Notes: generated by a model from the sequence alone, not told the origin. A stretch of DNA of 64,000 nucleotides from Bog-473 sp963809825 (GCA_963809825.1 CAWELJ010000004.1:248001-312000), one strand, 5' to 3'. Shown: positions 43,187 to 52,614, counted from the first letter of the stretch. Program-made: numbers and translations.

Positions 43187-43819
43187 ATGCCGGGCGTCCC
43201 CCCCGCCACCGTCATGCGCCTCTACGACGAGGGTGTCGACGCCCTCGTCGCCGCGGCCGGCGCGTTGGGTCCCGACGAGTGGCGCCGCTCCGCCTGCGGC
43301 GCATGGACGGCGAGCGATCTGGCCCGCCACGTTCTCGCCGTGGCGCAGTGGTACCACGGCTGGCTGGACCGGGCGGAGCGCGGCGATGCGACACCCCCCT
43401 TCGCAGTCTCCGAGTTGGCGCCTCGGAACGCCACCGCGCTCGAGGAGCTGTCCGCGCTCGACGGGCCCGAGGCCGTCAGCCGGTTCGTGTCGGTCGCCGG
43501 TCGCTACCGCGCCCGTCTGCCGGAGACCTGGGACCTGCCCTACGGGTACCCTCGGGGCACGGTCACGGCCGGGCTGCACGCGGGCACGGCGGCCTGCGAG
43601 TGGCACCTGCACGCCTGGGACCTGGCGCACGCCTCGGGCCGGGTCCATCGCCCCTCCGACCCGGCTGCGCTGTACGCCGCCGCCGGGTCGTGCCTGGCCG
43701 CCGCCGAGGGCGGGATGAAGGGGAGGCTGACGGCGGCACTGGTCCCGCTCGGGGCCCGCCTCCGTCCGTGGGAGGCGCTGCTCAGGCGTTCCGGGCGCGC
43801 GCCGGGAGCGGACGACTGA
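43187..43819 (+). CDS. Maleylpyruvate-isomerase/mycothiol-dependent (DinB-like) protein
   Basis: A 210-residue protein of the MDMPI N-terminal type: GACGAWTASDLARHVLAVAQWYHGWLDRA provides one His on the four-helix bundle, and ACEWHLHAWDLAHASGR the ExxxHxxD-type metal site. Such proteins use mycothiol as cofactor, in line with an actinobacterial host. Start ATG 43187; the frame back to 43112 is unlikely. Confidence 0.8.
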   Translation: MPGVPPATVMRLYDEGVDALVAAAGALGPDEWRRSACGAWTASDLARHVLAVAQWYHGWLDRAERGDATPPFAVSELAPRNATALEELSALDGPEAVSRFVSVAGRYRARLPETWDLPYGYPRGTVTAGLHAGTAACEWHLHAWDLAHASGRVHRPSDPAALYAAAGSCLAAAEGGMKGRLTAALVPLGARLRPWEALLRRSGRAPGADD

Positions 43820-43822
43820 CCC

Positions 43823-44149
43823 TCAGCGCCAGCCCACCCGCCGCAGCACGTGGGAGCGGCAGCGGCCGCTGCGCGAGCTTTCGAAGGCGCAGAACGGCTC
43901 GCTCACGCAGCCGCAGCCGATCGCCTGACCGTGGCACGCCGGGCAGCGCTCCATGCAGCAACCCGGATGGTGCACCCCTCCGAGCGGGGTCCCGCAGTCC
44001 CGGCAGTCCTCGGGCTCGTAGCGGTGCCGGGGCCGGGGTTCCTGGCCCCAGCGGATCGGGGCGTGGGGCTTTCCCTCGATAACGACGGGGTCGGTCAGGC
44101 AGCTGATCCCCTCGGTCATCTCGCCGCCGCAGTGCGAACAAATGGCCAT
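43823..44149 (-). CDS. Small Cys-rich zinc-ribbon-like protein
   Basis: A 108-residue cytoplasmic protein with repeated Cys/His pairs: CSHCGG, CRDCG, HHPGCCMERCPACHGQAIGCGC, CRSH. Strongly suggests two or more zinc sites; no family name can be given. A good AGGAGGG lies five bases before the ATG at 44149, so this start is preferred over the one at 44167. Confidence 0.7.
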   Translation of the reverse strand: MAICSHCGGEMTEGISCLTDPVVIEGKPHAPIRWGQEPRPRHRYEPEDCRDCGTPLGGVHHPGCCMERCPACHGQAIGCGCVSEPFCAFESSRSGRCRSHVLRRVGWR

Positions 44150-44252
44150 GACCCTCCTTTTGCTCAACCCTGTCGCCGATCATCTCAGGCCCGTGTCACA
44201 CCGGCGCGGATGGCTTCGGACCCCTCGGAGCCCGCTGTCCTACGCTGCGCCC

Positions 44253-45080
44253 ATGACGACTGCGGAGTCCGAGGAGGAGAGCAAGGACCTGGCGGCGGCC
44301 GGGCTCCTGGCGGGAAAGGTGTGCGTCGTGTCGGGTGTGGGGCCCGGCCTGGGGCGCCAGGCGGCGCGGGCGCTGGCGGCCCACGGGGCGGACCTGGTGC
44401 TGGCGGCGCGGCGCCAGTCGACCCTCGACGACGTCCTGGCCGAGGTGTCGGACATCGGCGCTCGCGCCATCGCCGTGCCGACCAACATCGTGGACCCCGA
44501 CGCCTGCGGCCGTCTCATGGCGGCCGCGGCGGAAATGTTCGGCGGCATCGACGTCTTGGTGAACAACGCGTTCCGGCCCGACGTCTTTCGGAGCTTCGAG
44601 GACGTCGATCTCACCGTGTGGCGCAAGATCATGGACGTGAACGTCTTCGGGTCGCTGCAGATGACCCGGGCGGCGCTGCCCTTCATGCGCCGACGCGGGG
44701 GCGGCTCCGTCGTCATGGTGGCGTCCATGGTGGCCCGCCAGCCCCAGCCGGGGCAGGGTGGCTATGCGATCTCGAAAGGGGCGCTCCTGACGGCAACGCG
44801 GGTGCTGGCCGACGAGCTCGGTCCGTCCAACGTCCGCGTCAACGCCGTCGTCCCCGGCTGGATGTCGGGCCCCTCCGTCGACATCTACATCGAGATGACG
44901 TCGACCGGCCGGGGCGTGCCCGCCCAGGTGGTGGTCGACGAGCTCAACGCGCGGGTCCCGCTGGGCCGCATCCCGACCGACGAGGACGTGGCCGGGGCCA
45001 TCGTGTACCTCGCCTCCGACCTGTCGCGGGCCATGACCGGGCAGGCGCTCGACACGAACGGCGGCGAGATCTTCGCCTGA
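44253..45080 (+). CDS. Short-chain dehydrogenase/reductase
   Basis: A 275-residue classical SDR: SGVGPGLGRQAARAL cofactor loop, NNAFRPD in place of NNAG, MVASMV with catalytic Ser, and the YAISKGA (Tyr, Lys) motif, ending with GQALDTNGGEIFA. The ARRQ after strand 2 suggests NADP. Substrate unknown. Start at the ATG 44253; the frame to 44142 lies over the Cys-rich gene start. Confidence 0.88.
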   Translation: MTTAESEEESKDLAAAGLLAGKVCVVSGVGPGLGRQAARALAAHGADLVLAARRQSTLDDVLAEVSDIGARAIAVPTNIVDPDACGRLMAAAAEMFGGIDVLVNNAFRPDVFRSFEDVDLTVWRKIMDVNVFGSLQMTRAALPFMRRRGGGSVVMVASMVARQPQPGQGGYAISKGALLTATRVLADELGPSNVRVNAVVPGWMSGPSVDIYIEMTSTGRGVPAQVVVDELNARVPLGRIPTDEDVAGAIVYLASDLSRAMTGQALDTNGGEIFA

Positions 45081-45387
45081 GCCGCCGCGCCCGCCTACCG
45101 GTGATGACTGCGCAATGGCGTTGCGTCGTCGCACACGCGCATTGACAACGGGCGTGCGGTCGTTCAGAGTTGCCGGGCTATGAGCATTGCGACCGCACCC
45201 ATGCCCGCCCGACGGGACCAAGCCGGGTGTGCTCCGTGCCTGCCAACGCGCCTCGTCGGAAGGTGAGCCGTTGGTGGCGCTGAGCGCCACCGGACGACAT
45301 CACACCACGCAGTACCGACGAAAAGCAGGCGAACCCGAACCGTTCGGGTCGCCCCGACCGCGCGCAGGCGCACGTAGAGACAGAGCA
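45081..45387. other. Intergenic leader with one promoter-like pair
   Basis: A 307-base stretch before the AAA ATPase gene. Apart from the promoter-like pair listed separately, no RNA gene or ORF with coding character is evident; the frame from 45187 is low-complexity. Confidence 0.45.
45142..45170 (+). promoter_or_regulatory. Putative sigma70-type promoter for the AAA ATPase gene
   Basis: TTGACA (45142-45147) followed after 17 bases by CAGAGT (45165-45170), which is three of six to the -10 consensus. It lies about 215 bases before the ATG of the AAA gene. The -35 match is perfect and the spacing ideal, but the -10 is weak. Confidence 0.4.
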
Positions 45388-46479
45388 ATGAACGACATCA
45401 ACGGCTCTTCGCGGCGGTTGCTGGCGATCAACGACAGTGACAGTGTCAATGACGCCATCGACCTGCTGTTCATCGAGCAGCACATCTCAGGGTCCCACCC
45501 GTTCGCGCAGAGCGGCTTTCTGGCGCGGGTCCGGGAGGACGCGCCCCTGATGCCGCCGGGCACCACGCCGACCAGGGTGGCGCTGGGCGACGGCAACCGG
45601 TCGGTCCTCGCCGCCGGACCGGGCTGGATCCTGTGCGCCACCCGGTGGCAGCACGGCAACGCCCGCGTCTCTGTGGTGGCCGAGTCGCCGGAACTGGCCC
45701 AGGACGTCTTCGACCGGGCCACCCGCGACGCCCAGGTCGCCCCGGCGATCGACCGTGACAAGGCCGACGTGGGGTTCTGGCACCTGGGCCAGCGCGGCCC
45801 GACGCGCACCGAGCGTTCCTTGCGCGTCCAGGAGTGGGCCGCGATCCGCCGGAACTACGCCGACGGGAGCGCCGCCGCGCTCGACGACGTGATGTCGATG
45901 CGGCGTGACGCGCTCCCGGGCAAGTTGTTGCTGCTGCACGGGCCACCGGGCACCGGCAAGACGACCGCACTGCGCGCGCTGGCCGACGCCTGGCGCTCCT
46001 GGTGCCAGTTCGACTACGTGCTCGACCCCGAGCGGCTCTTCGACAGCTCCGACTACCTGCTCAACATCGCGCTCGGCGAGGGGGACGAGCACGAGGCCGC
46101 CCGCGCCCGGCTCCTCGTGCTCGAGGACTGCGACGAGCTGATCGCCTCCACGGCCAAGGAACGCTCGGGCCAGGGTCTGGCTCGCCTGCTCAACCTCACT
46201 GACGGCCTGCTCGGCCAGGGCCTGTCGCTGCTCGTGGCCATCACGACCAACGAGCCGCTCACCTCGCTGCACGCCGCGATCGCCCGGCCCGGTCGTTGCA
46301 TCGCCGAAATCGAGGTGGGCCTCCTCGGCGAGGCGGAGGCGCGGGTGTGGCTGGGGCGGGATCTGCCGGCGCGTCCCCAGCGCGGCTACTCGTTGGCCCA
46401 GCTGGTCGCCATCCGAGACGGGACCGAGCCGGTGCAGGCACGGGCCGCCGCCGCCCGGCCGGTCGGCCAGTACCTCTGA
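45388..46479 (+). CDS. AAA+ ATPase with DUF5925-like N-terminal domain
   Basis: A 363-residue protein. The N-terminal half (about 1-150) resembles DUF5925. The C-terminal AAA+ domain has Walker A GPPGTGKT (185-192), Walker B LLVLEDCDE (243-251), a sensor-1 region LLVAITTNEP and an arginine-finger-like RPGRCIAEIE. It looks like a single-ring remodelling ATPase; target unknown. ATG 45388 follows a purine-rich AGACAGAGCA. Confidence 0.82.
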   Translation: MNDINGSSRRLLAINDSDSVNDAIDLLFIEQHISGSHPFAQSGFLARVREDAPLMPPGTTPTRVALGDGNRSVLAAGPGWILCATRWQHGNARVSVVAESPELAQDVFDRATRDAQVAPAIDRDKADVGFWHLGQRGPTRTERSLRVQEWAAIRRNYADGSAAALDDVMSMRRDALPGKLLLLHGPPGTGKTTALRALADAWRSWCQFDYVLDPERLFDSSDYLLNIALGEGDEHEAARARLLVLEDCDELIASTAKERSGQGLARLLNLTDGLLGQGLSLLVAITTNEPLTSLHAAIARPGRCIAEIEVGLLGEAEARVWLGRDLPARPQRGYSLAQLVAIRDGTEPVQARAAAARPVGQYL

Positions 46480-46483
46480 GCAG

Positions 46484-48355
46484 TCAGGCCCCCTCGCCGC
46501 CGCTCGGCGTGCACGAGCGCGGGTCCCAGGGCTGGAGCGGCTCCACCGTCGCCGTCGGGGGCGCGAAGGCGCCGTTGCCCGTCGACGCGGACGCCGACGG
46601 CGAGGTCGTGGTCGTCGTGGTGGGCGAGACCGGGGTGGCCGCGGCGCCGCCGACGGAGGTCGGCGTCGTGGTGGCGGGCGGCGCGTTCACGCTGAACTGT
46701 GTCCCCGTGACGACGGTGACCTGCGAGCCGGGCTTCACCTGGGTGGGGTCCTGCGCCATGATCACCGCGCCCGACATGGAGTTGGCGACCGCCTGCGCCG
46801 CCGCCAGCTGGGCCGGGGTCTTGGCGGCGTAGTAGACGACCGTCTCGGCCTCCCGGCCGACCGCCGCGGTGTCGCCGATCGTCCCGATCTTGAACCCGAG
46901 CGCCTGCAGGCTGGTGGCGGTGTCGGTGGCCTGGTTGGCGGCGCCCGAGCCGTTCAGCACGGAGACCGTCACCGTCGAGGGGGCGGGGAGCTTGCCCCCC
47001 GAATAGGTGTCGTCGTTGCTCGAGGTGAGGCCGAGGAATTGGTCGATGGTGGTGTGTTCCTGCGGCTGGGCCGGGAACTCGATGTCGCCGTAGTTGCCCC
47101 CCTGGTAGATGTAGCTGCCGAACTGGTCCACGACCACCGGCAGCGTGAGCTGCGGCGCCGCGTTCACGTTCACGTTGTGGAAGCCGAGGACGAGGCTGAT
47201 CATGTCGCTGGCCGAGAAGCCCGAGTCGACCGTCAGCTGCCCGACCACGCCCGCCACCAGCTGCTCGTCGGTGATGGGGTTGCCCAGCCCCTTGGCTTTC
47301 ACCGCGGCGGCGAGGACGCGCAGGAACTCGTGGTCCCGGCGGATCCGCGCCAGGTCGCTCTGGTTCTCGAAGGGCCAGTAGTTCGGGTCCGTCGTCGTGA
47401 TGCCGGACCCCTTGTACTGGAGGTGGCGCGCCCGCACGACCTGCAGCGCGTGGACGCCGTCGAGCGAGATGCAGCCGGTCGTCTGGATGTTGAGTCCCGA
47501 GTACGCGTCGAACACCGGCTCGGGGAAGTACATCTTGATCCCGCCCAGCGCGTTCACCACGTTGATGAAGCTGTCGAAGTTCAGCTCCACGAAGTGCTGG
47601 ATCGGGATCCCGAAGTCCTCCTCGATGGCCTTGATGAGCTGGTCCGGGCCCTGGTAGAGACCGGCGTCGATCTTGTTGGCCCCGCCGGAGCGGGCGTTGG
47701 GCACGAAGAGGTCGCGCGGGACCGAGAGGATCGACAGCGAGTTGGTGGTCGGGTTGAGGTGCAGGATCATCACGACGTCGCTGTTCACCCCGTTGACGCC
47801 CTGGGAGCACAGCCCGTAGGCCGGGTTCTGCACCTTGAGGGCGCAGCGATCGGTCGAGCCGATCATGAGGATGTTCTCCGTGCCCGCGTCCGCGCCCTTG
47901 ACGGGTGCCGACGTGAGGTTGCGCAGGTCGATGCGGTGGATCTCGTGATTGAGGTACCAGCCGTACCCCGCGGCCGCGCCGGCGATCAGCACCAGCACGA
48001 GCAGGAAGGTCCCGGTCACCCAGACCGCGGTGCGCCGGGCCGAGCGCTTCTTGGGCGCGGCGTGGGCCGGGCCCTTGCGTGCCGTGTCGCCCCCCGTGGC
48101 CGTGGCGGGGCCGTCGGACTTGTCCTTCTTGCCCCGTCCCGTCCGGTGCGCCTCGTCGATCTGGCGCCCGAGCTCGTGGAGGCCCTTCTCGACCGGGTTG
48201 TCGGCGGGGTCGACCGGCGCCGCGGCATCGTCCGGCGGCGCGGGGTCGGCCGGCGGCGCGGCATCGTCCGCGCCGTCATCGGCGCCGGCGATCTGGCGCC
48301 CGAGCGCGTGCAGGCCCTTCTCGACGGGGTCGTTCTCGGGATTGGGAGGGCTCAT
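46484..48355 (-). CDS. LytR-CpsA-Psr (LCP) cell-wall ligase with LytR_C domain
   Basis: A 623-residue enzyme that attaches polymers such as arabinogalactan or teichoic-like glycans to peptidoglycan. The cytoplasmic N-terminus contains two copies of a motif (DPVEKGLHALGRQI, NPVEKGLHELGRQI) in disordered Asp/Ala/Pro sequence. A transmembrane helix follows at about 110-130. The LCP domain has SDVVMILHLNPTTNSLSILS, PRDLFV, and ARHLQYKGSG..DLARIRRDHEFL. A LytR_C domain and a Thr/Pro tail end it. Confidence 0.9.
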   Translation of the reverse strand: MSPPNPENDPVEKGLHALGRQIAGADDGADDAAPPADPAPPDDAAAPVDPADNPVEKGLHELGRQIDEAHRTGRGKKDKSDGPATATGGDTARKGPAHAAPKKRSARRTAVWVTGTFLLVLVLIAGAAAGYGWYLNHEIHRIDLRNLTSAPVKGADAGTENILMIGSTDRCALKVQNPAYGLCSQGVNGVNSDVVMILHLNPTTNSLSILSVPRDLFVPNARSGGANKIDAGLYQGPDQLIKAIEEDFGIPIQHFVELNFDSFINVVNALGGIKMYFPEPVFDAYSGLNIQTTGCISLDGVHALQVVRARHLQYKGSGITTTDPNYWPFENQSDLARIRRDHEFLRVLAAAVKAKGLGNPITDEQLVAGVVGQLTVDSGFSASDMISLVLGFHNVNVNAAPQLTLPVVVDQFGSYIYQGGNYGDIEFPAQPQEHTTIDQFLGLTSSNDDTYSGGKLPAPSTVTVSVLNGSGAANQATDTATSLQALGFKIGTIGDTAAVGREAETVVYYAAKTPAQLAAAQAVANSMSGAVIMAQDPTQVKPGSQVTVVTGTQFSVNAPPATTTPTSVGGAAATPVSPTTTTTTSPSASASTGNGAFAPPTATVEPLQPWDPRSCTPSGGEGA

Positions 48356-48744
48356 GGCGCAGTGGTGTGTTCGACGTGCGACCGCAGACTGTGGCCGACG
48401 CCCGTGCCCCCGAGACGGCTCCGGATTGGGCGCCCGGAACGAGGGATCAGCCTAGCGACCGGGACCCCGCCGTGGCAGTCACGGCGTGCCGCCCGAGGCG
48501 CACCACCGTGGGGAGCCCGCCGTCGCGGTCGGCCGCCCCATCGTGCCCCCCGTCGTCCCGGCGGCACACGTCGGCCCAGCCCAGAGGCGCTTTTGGGCCG
48601 GGGGCCCGCCGGTGCGGGGCCATCAGGGTCCGGGTGCGGCGGGAGGGCGCGTTCGCCCGGTACTGTGCGGCAGGCGGCCCCGTCCGGCCACCCGGCGGAC
48701 CGCCCCACGCTGCGCCCACGACACCGCGACCACCCCCCATCGCC
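48356..48744. other. Intergenic region between divergent LCP and MgtE-N genes
   Basis: A 389-base divergent spacer, GC-rich. I looked for an M-box/Mg2+ riboswitch because the next gene is magnesium-related and could not recognise one. No small gene or clear promoter pair is supported. Confidence 0.45.
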
Positions 48745-50010
48745 ATGGCCACTGAGCTCATCCACCTCTCGGGCATCCTCAAGCGCCCGCTCGTCGACGC
48801 CCGGACGGGTGACCGTCTTGGGCGCGTGCAGGACCTCATCGCGCGCATCGGCGACAGCCCCCACCCGCCCGTCACCGGGCTCGTCGTGAAGATCGGCGGG
48901 CGCGAGCTGTTCGTGCCCGCCCGCAAGATCTCAGCCATCGAGCCGGGGCGGGTGACCTTCAACGGCGCCAAGGTCGACCTCCGCCGCTTCGAGCGCCGTC
49001 CCGGCGAGCTGCTCTTGGCCAAGGACCTCATGGCACGGCACCTGATCAACCTGGTCGGCGGCCGGATCATCCGGGCCAACGAGATCGAGCTGGCGCGCAC
49101 CGACACCGGCTGGGAGGTCGTCGGGGTCGACCCGACCGCGAAAGGGACGCTGCGCCGCCTCCTGCCCGGCCGGCTGGGGCAGCGCTCCTCGCCCGGCGCC
49201 ATCGTGGACTGGGGCAGCATCGAGCCGTTCGTGTCGCACGTGCCCTCGGCGCGCCTGCGTATCCCCTACCGCAAGCTGGCCCGTTTGCACCCGGCCCGGA
49301 TCGCCGACCTGGTCGAGGCGGTCTCCCACGAGGAGGGCGAGGAGATCATCGAGGCGGTCGGCCAGGACCCCGCCCTCGAGGCGGACGTCTTCGAGGAGCT
49401 CGACCCCGAGCACCAGGTCGAGTTCGTCGAGGCCCGGTCCGACGCCGACGCGGCCCACATCCTCGGCTCCATGGCGCCCGACGACGCCGCGGACCTGATC
49501 TCCGAGATCGACCAGGAGCGGCGGGCACCGATCCTCGAGTTGCTCCCCGAGCCCCAGCGCAAGAAGGTGCGGTCGCTGCTGAGCTACCACCCCGAAACGG
49601 CGGGCGGGCTCATGAGCCCCGACTTCCTCGAGTTGCCGGGCACCGCGACGGCGCGGGACGCGCTCGAGGCCATCAGGGTCAGTACGGTGCCGCGCGAGGC
49701 GCTGTCGGTCGTGTTCGTGAGCGGCCCCGACGGGCGGGTCGCCGGCACGGTCTCGGCCGTCCACCTGATCCAGAGCCCCCCCGAGGCGCGGCTGTCCGCC
49801 ATCGCCACCACCGAGGTGGGGCACGTGCACCCCGATTGGGATCTTGGTGGGACCGTGCGCAAGATGTCGGACTACAACCTGACCGTGGCGCCCGTGCTCG
49901 ACTCCGATCATTCACGGATCCTGGGGGTCATCACCGTCGACGACGTGCTCGAGCTCCTCCTCCCCTCTGGCTTCCGCCGGGACTTCGGCGTCACGGCGGC
50001 GGAGGAGTGA
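48745..50010 (+). CDS. Soluble PRC-barrel/MgtE-N/CBS protein (Mg2+ regulatory-like, no membrane domain)
   Basis: A 421-residue cytoplasmic protein. N-terminal PRC-barrel-like halves (ILKRPLVDARTGDRLGRVQDL), an MgtE N-terminal superhelix (about 175-285; ADLVEAVSHEEGEEIIEAVGQ, AHILGSMAPDDAADLISEID), then a CBS pair (about 290-405) with FVSGPDGRVAGTVSAVHLI and APVLDSDHSRILGVITVDDVLE. The MgtE transmembrane domain is absent. Such proteins often lie next to NRAMP-like transporters, as here, and probably act as their Mg2+-sensing regulator (inference). Confidence 0.85.
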   Translation: MATELIHLSGILKRPLVDARTGDRLGRVQDLIARIGDSPHPPVTGLVVKIGGRELFVPARKISAIEPGRVTFNGAKVDLRRFERRPGELLLAKDLMARHLINLVGGRIIRANEIELARTDTGWEVVGVDPTAKGTLRRLLPGRLGQRSSPGAIVDWGSIEPFVSHVPSARLRIPYRKLARLHPARIADLVEAVSHEEGEEIIEAVGQDPALEADVFEELDPEHQVEFVEARSDADAAHILGSMAPDDAADLISEIDQERRAPILELLPEPQRKKVRSLLSYHPETAGGLMSPDFLELPGTATARDALEAIRVSTVPREALSVVFVSGPDGRVAGTVSAVHLIQSPPEARLSAIATTEVGHVHPDWDLGGTVRKMSDYNLTVAPVLDSDHSRILGVITVDDVLELLLPSGFRRDFGVTAAEE

Positions 50011-50239
50011 GCGTGTTCTGGCGGCGAAGACCCACCTGGGGGGCACACCCGTAGCCCTTCCGGCTGTCCGGCCCGAGACCGGCGCCGCACGTCTCACCAC
50101 GGGGCCTCGCCGGCCCTCTTGACAGCAGTGCGCGTGCCGGTCGGCGACCGCCGTGCCCGCACCGCCGGCGCCAACGACGCGAACGACCACGACGCGACCA
50201 CGCGTGCACCGCAGCGAGAGAGCACAGAGGAGGTGACAC

Positions 50240-51874
50240 ATGCCCGAGCCGGAGGAGTCGGACGGCGCGACGGCCGTCCTCGACGAGGCGCACGTCGGCG
50301 ACATCCAGGGCGCCTTCGGCACGATCCGCCAGCACGACACCGGGGCGCGCCGGTCGTGGGGTGCGCGCCTGCTGACCCTGCTCGCCATCATGGGCCCCGG
50401 GCTGATCGTGATGGTCGGCGACAACGACGCGGGCGGCGTCGCCACCTACTCGCAGGCGGGACAGAACTACGGCCTCTCGTTGCTGTGGACCCTCCCGCTG
50501 CTCATCCCGGTCCTGATCGTGAACCAGGAGATGGTGGTGCGCCTGGGTGCGGTCACCGGCGTCGGCCACGCCCGGCTCATCAACGAGCGGTTCGGCAACT
50601 TCTGGGGGATGTTCTCCGTCGGCGACCTCTTCATCCTCAACTTCCTCACCATCGCCACCGAGTTCATCGGCATCAGCCTCGCCCTCGGCTACTTCGGGGT
50701 GAGCGAGTACATCTCGGTGCCCATCGCCGCAGTCACCCTCGTCGCCATGACAGCCACGGGCAGCTTCCGTCGCTGGGAGCGCTTCATGTTCGTCTTCGTC
50801 TTCGCCAACTTCCTCGTCATCCCCCTCGCCGTCATGAGCCATCCGTCGGCGAGCGCCTTCTTCGGCGGTCTGACCACACCGGGTGTGCAGGGCGGGTTCA
50901 CCTCGACCTCGGTGCTCCTCATCATCGCCATCGTGGGCACCACCGTCGCCCCCTGGCAGCTCTTCTTCCAGCAGTCGAACATCGTCGACAAGCGCATCAC
51001 GCCCCGGTGGATCAACTACGAGCGGGCCGACACCGTCATCGGGTCGGTCGTCGTGGTCGTGGCGGCCGCCCTGCTGATCGCCATCGTCGCGGCAGCCTTC
51101 GCCGGCACCGCGGAGGCAGGGCACTTCACCAACGCCGAGGGCGTCGCCCGGGGACTGCAGCACTACGTCGGCCGCGCCGCCGGGGCGATGTTCGCCATCA
51201 TCCTGTTGAACGCGTCGATCATCGGGGCGGCGGCGGTCACGCTCTCCACCTCCTATGCCTTCGGTGACGTCTTCGGCGCCCACCACTCGCTGCACCGGAG
51301 CTTCCGCGACGCGAAGTTCTTCTACAGCGTCTTCAGCGCCATGGTGCTGGTGGCCGCCGGCATCGTGCTCATCCCGGGTGCGCCGCTCGGGGTGATCACG
51401 ACGGGTGTGCAGGCGCTGGCCGGCGTGTTGCTCCCCAGCGCCACCGTCTTCCTGCTCCTGTTGTGCAACGACAAGGAGGTGCTCGGTCCCTGGGTCAACC
51501 GGCCCTGGCTCAACGTCGTGTCGGGCGTCATCGTCTCCATCCTGTTGATGTTGTCACTGGTCCTGATGGCCACGACCCTCTTCTCCTCCATCGACGTCAA
51601 AGCCCTGGCGTCGATCCTGGGCGGCGTGCTCCTCGTGAGCTATGTGGTCATGGCCGCCGTCCTCGTGCGCGCCCGGAAACGCCGGCCCGTGGAGCCGCCC
51701 GTCTCCAAGGAGCGCCGCGCCAACTGGCGCATGCCCCCACTCAACCTGCTCAACCGCCCCAAGTGGTCGCGTGGTCGCGTCGTCGGCATGTGGGCGCTGC
51801 GCGGCTACCTGGTGCTTGCGGTCGTCCTGCTGTTGGTCAAGGCGATTCAGCTCGGGCTCCACGGCAAGGGCTGA
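50240..51874 (+). CDS. NRAMP-related divalent cation transporter (NRMT-like)
   Basis: A 544-residue membrane protein with about 11-12 helices. The helix-1 metal motif is GDNDAGGVATYS instead of DPGN, and the helix-6 segment reads GTTVAPWQLFFQQSN, lacking the Met of the usual MPH motif. NRAMP-related magnesium transporters differ from Mn/Fe NRAMPs at these places, so Mg2+ uptake is more likely than Mn2+ or Fe2+ (inference). It follows the MgtE-N/CBS gene by 229 bases on the same strand. AGAGGAGGTGAC precedes the ATG at 50240. Confidence 0.85.
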   Translation: MPEPEESDGATAVLDEAHVGDIQGAFGTIRQHDTGARRSWGARLLTLLAIMGPGLIVMVGDNDAGGVATYSQAGQNYGLSLLWTLPLLIPVLIVNQEMVVRLGAVTGVGHARLINERFGNFWGMFSVGDLFILNFLTIATEFIGISLALGYFGVSEYISVPIAAVTLVAMTATGSFRRWERFMFVFVFANFLVIPLAVMSHPSASAFFGGLTTPGVQGGFTSTSVLLIIAIVGTTVAPWQLFFQQSNIVDKRITPRWINYERADTVIGSVVVVVAAALLIAIVAAAFAGTAEAGHFTNAEGVARGLQHYVGRAAGAMFAIILLNASIIGAAAVTLSTSYAFGDVFGAHHSLHRSFRDAKFFYSVFSAMVLVAAGIVLIPGAPLGVITTGVQALAGVLLPSATVFLLLLCNDKEVLGPWVNRPWLNVVSGVIVSILLMLSLVLMATTLFSSIDVKALASILGGVLLVSYVVMAAVLVRARKRRPVEPPVSKERRANWRMPPLNLLNRPKWSRGRVVGMWALRGYLVLAVVLLLVKAIQLGLHGKG

Positions 51875-51936
51875 CACCGTCGGCTGACCACCGCGCCGCG
51901 GTCCGGGACGGCCCGATGCGATGATGGCCTCCTTCC

Positions 51937-52398
51937 ATGGCTGCGAAGAGTGCTGGGCTCCTGCTGTACCGGACGACGGATGCCGGTGAGGTCGAAGTGC
52001 TCATCGCGCACCCCGGCGGCCCGTTCTGGGCGGGCAAGGACGAGGGAGCCTGGAGCGTGCCCAAGGGGGAGTACGGCCCGGGCGCCGACCCTCTGGCCGC
52101 GGCGTACCGGGAGTTCCGGGAGGAGACGGGAAGCGACGCGCCGAGCGGGTCCGCTATCAGCCTCGGGGAGCTGCGCCAGCCCGGCGGGAAGCGGGTGACC
52201 ATCTGGGCGCTCGAGGGTGATCTCGACGTGACGCAGGCGTCGAGCAACACGTTCGAGATCGAGTGGCCGCCGCGGTCGGGGAAGGTGCAGGCGTTCCCCG
52301 AGGTCGACCGCCTCGAGTGGGCCGGCATCGCCCGGGCCCGGGTCAAGCTCCTCTCCGGCCAGGTGCCGTTCCTCGACCGGCTGCTCGACGCGCTGTGA
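51937..52398 (+). CDS. Nudix hydrolase (NUDT2-like)
   Basis: A 153-residue pyrophosphohydrolase: SAGLLLYRTTDAGEVEVLIAHPGGPFW at the start, then the Nudix box GEYGPGADPLAAAYREFREETG (from about residue 44) with the REFxEETG core, followed by the Pro-rich PGGKRVTIWALEGD. This form resembles bis-5'-nucleosyl-tetraphosphatase-like members; substrate not proven. Confidence 0.85.
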   Translation: MAAKSAGLLLYRTTDAGEVEVLIAHPGGPFWAGKDEGAWSVPKGEYGPGADPLAAAYREFREETGSDAPSGSAISLGELRQPGGKRVTIWALEGDLDVTQASSNTFEIEWPPRSGKVQAFPEVDRLEWAGIARARVKLLSGQVPFLDRLLDAL

Positions 52399-52504
52399 CG
52401 AAGGGTGCTGCCGCCCGGGGAGGCCCCTCCCGGGTGGGATGAACGCCGGGCGCCGCCGCGGGGTATCCCAGCCCAGGCGGCGCGGGCGGGACCGGAAGAC
52501 CCTG

Positions 52505-52532
52505 TTGCATCGGCCGTTTCACCAATTAGTAC
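52505..52532 (+). promoter_or_regulatory. Possible promoter in an AT-rich patch before the GGDEF gene
   Basis: An unusually AT-rich patch (52500-52550) in high-GC DNA. TTGCAT (52505-52510) and TAGTAC (52527-52532) are 16 bases apart, and a TATAAA occurs at 52542. A promoter is likely somewhere in the patch; which pair is used is uncertain. The ATG of the GGDEF gene follows at 52615 after GGAGG. Confidence 0.3.
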
Positions 52533-52614
52533 TTTCGGCTCTATAAAAGGGGACTGGGTGGCGGGCGGAAATTCTGGCTGGATTGACAGGGACGCAGTCC
52601 ACCCCGGAGGCGAC

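Noticed and set aside
47039..48889. 616-codon plus-strand frame
   Set aside because: Shadow of the LCP ligase; no recognisable domain.
48356..50239. Magnesium riboswitch (M-box) before the MgtE-N or NRAMP-like gene
   Set aside because: I looked for the conserved core and helices and could not find them by eye; an Infernal search with the Rfam model would decide.
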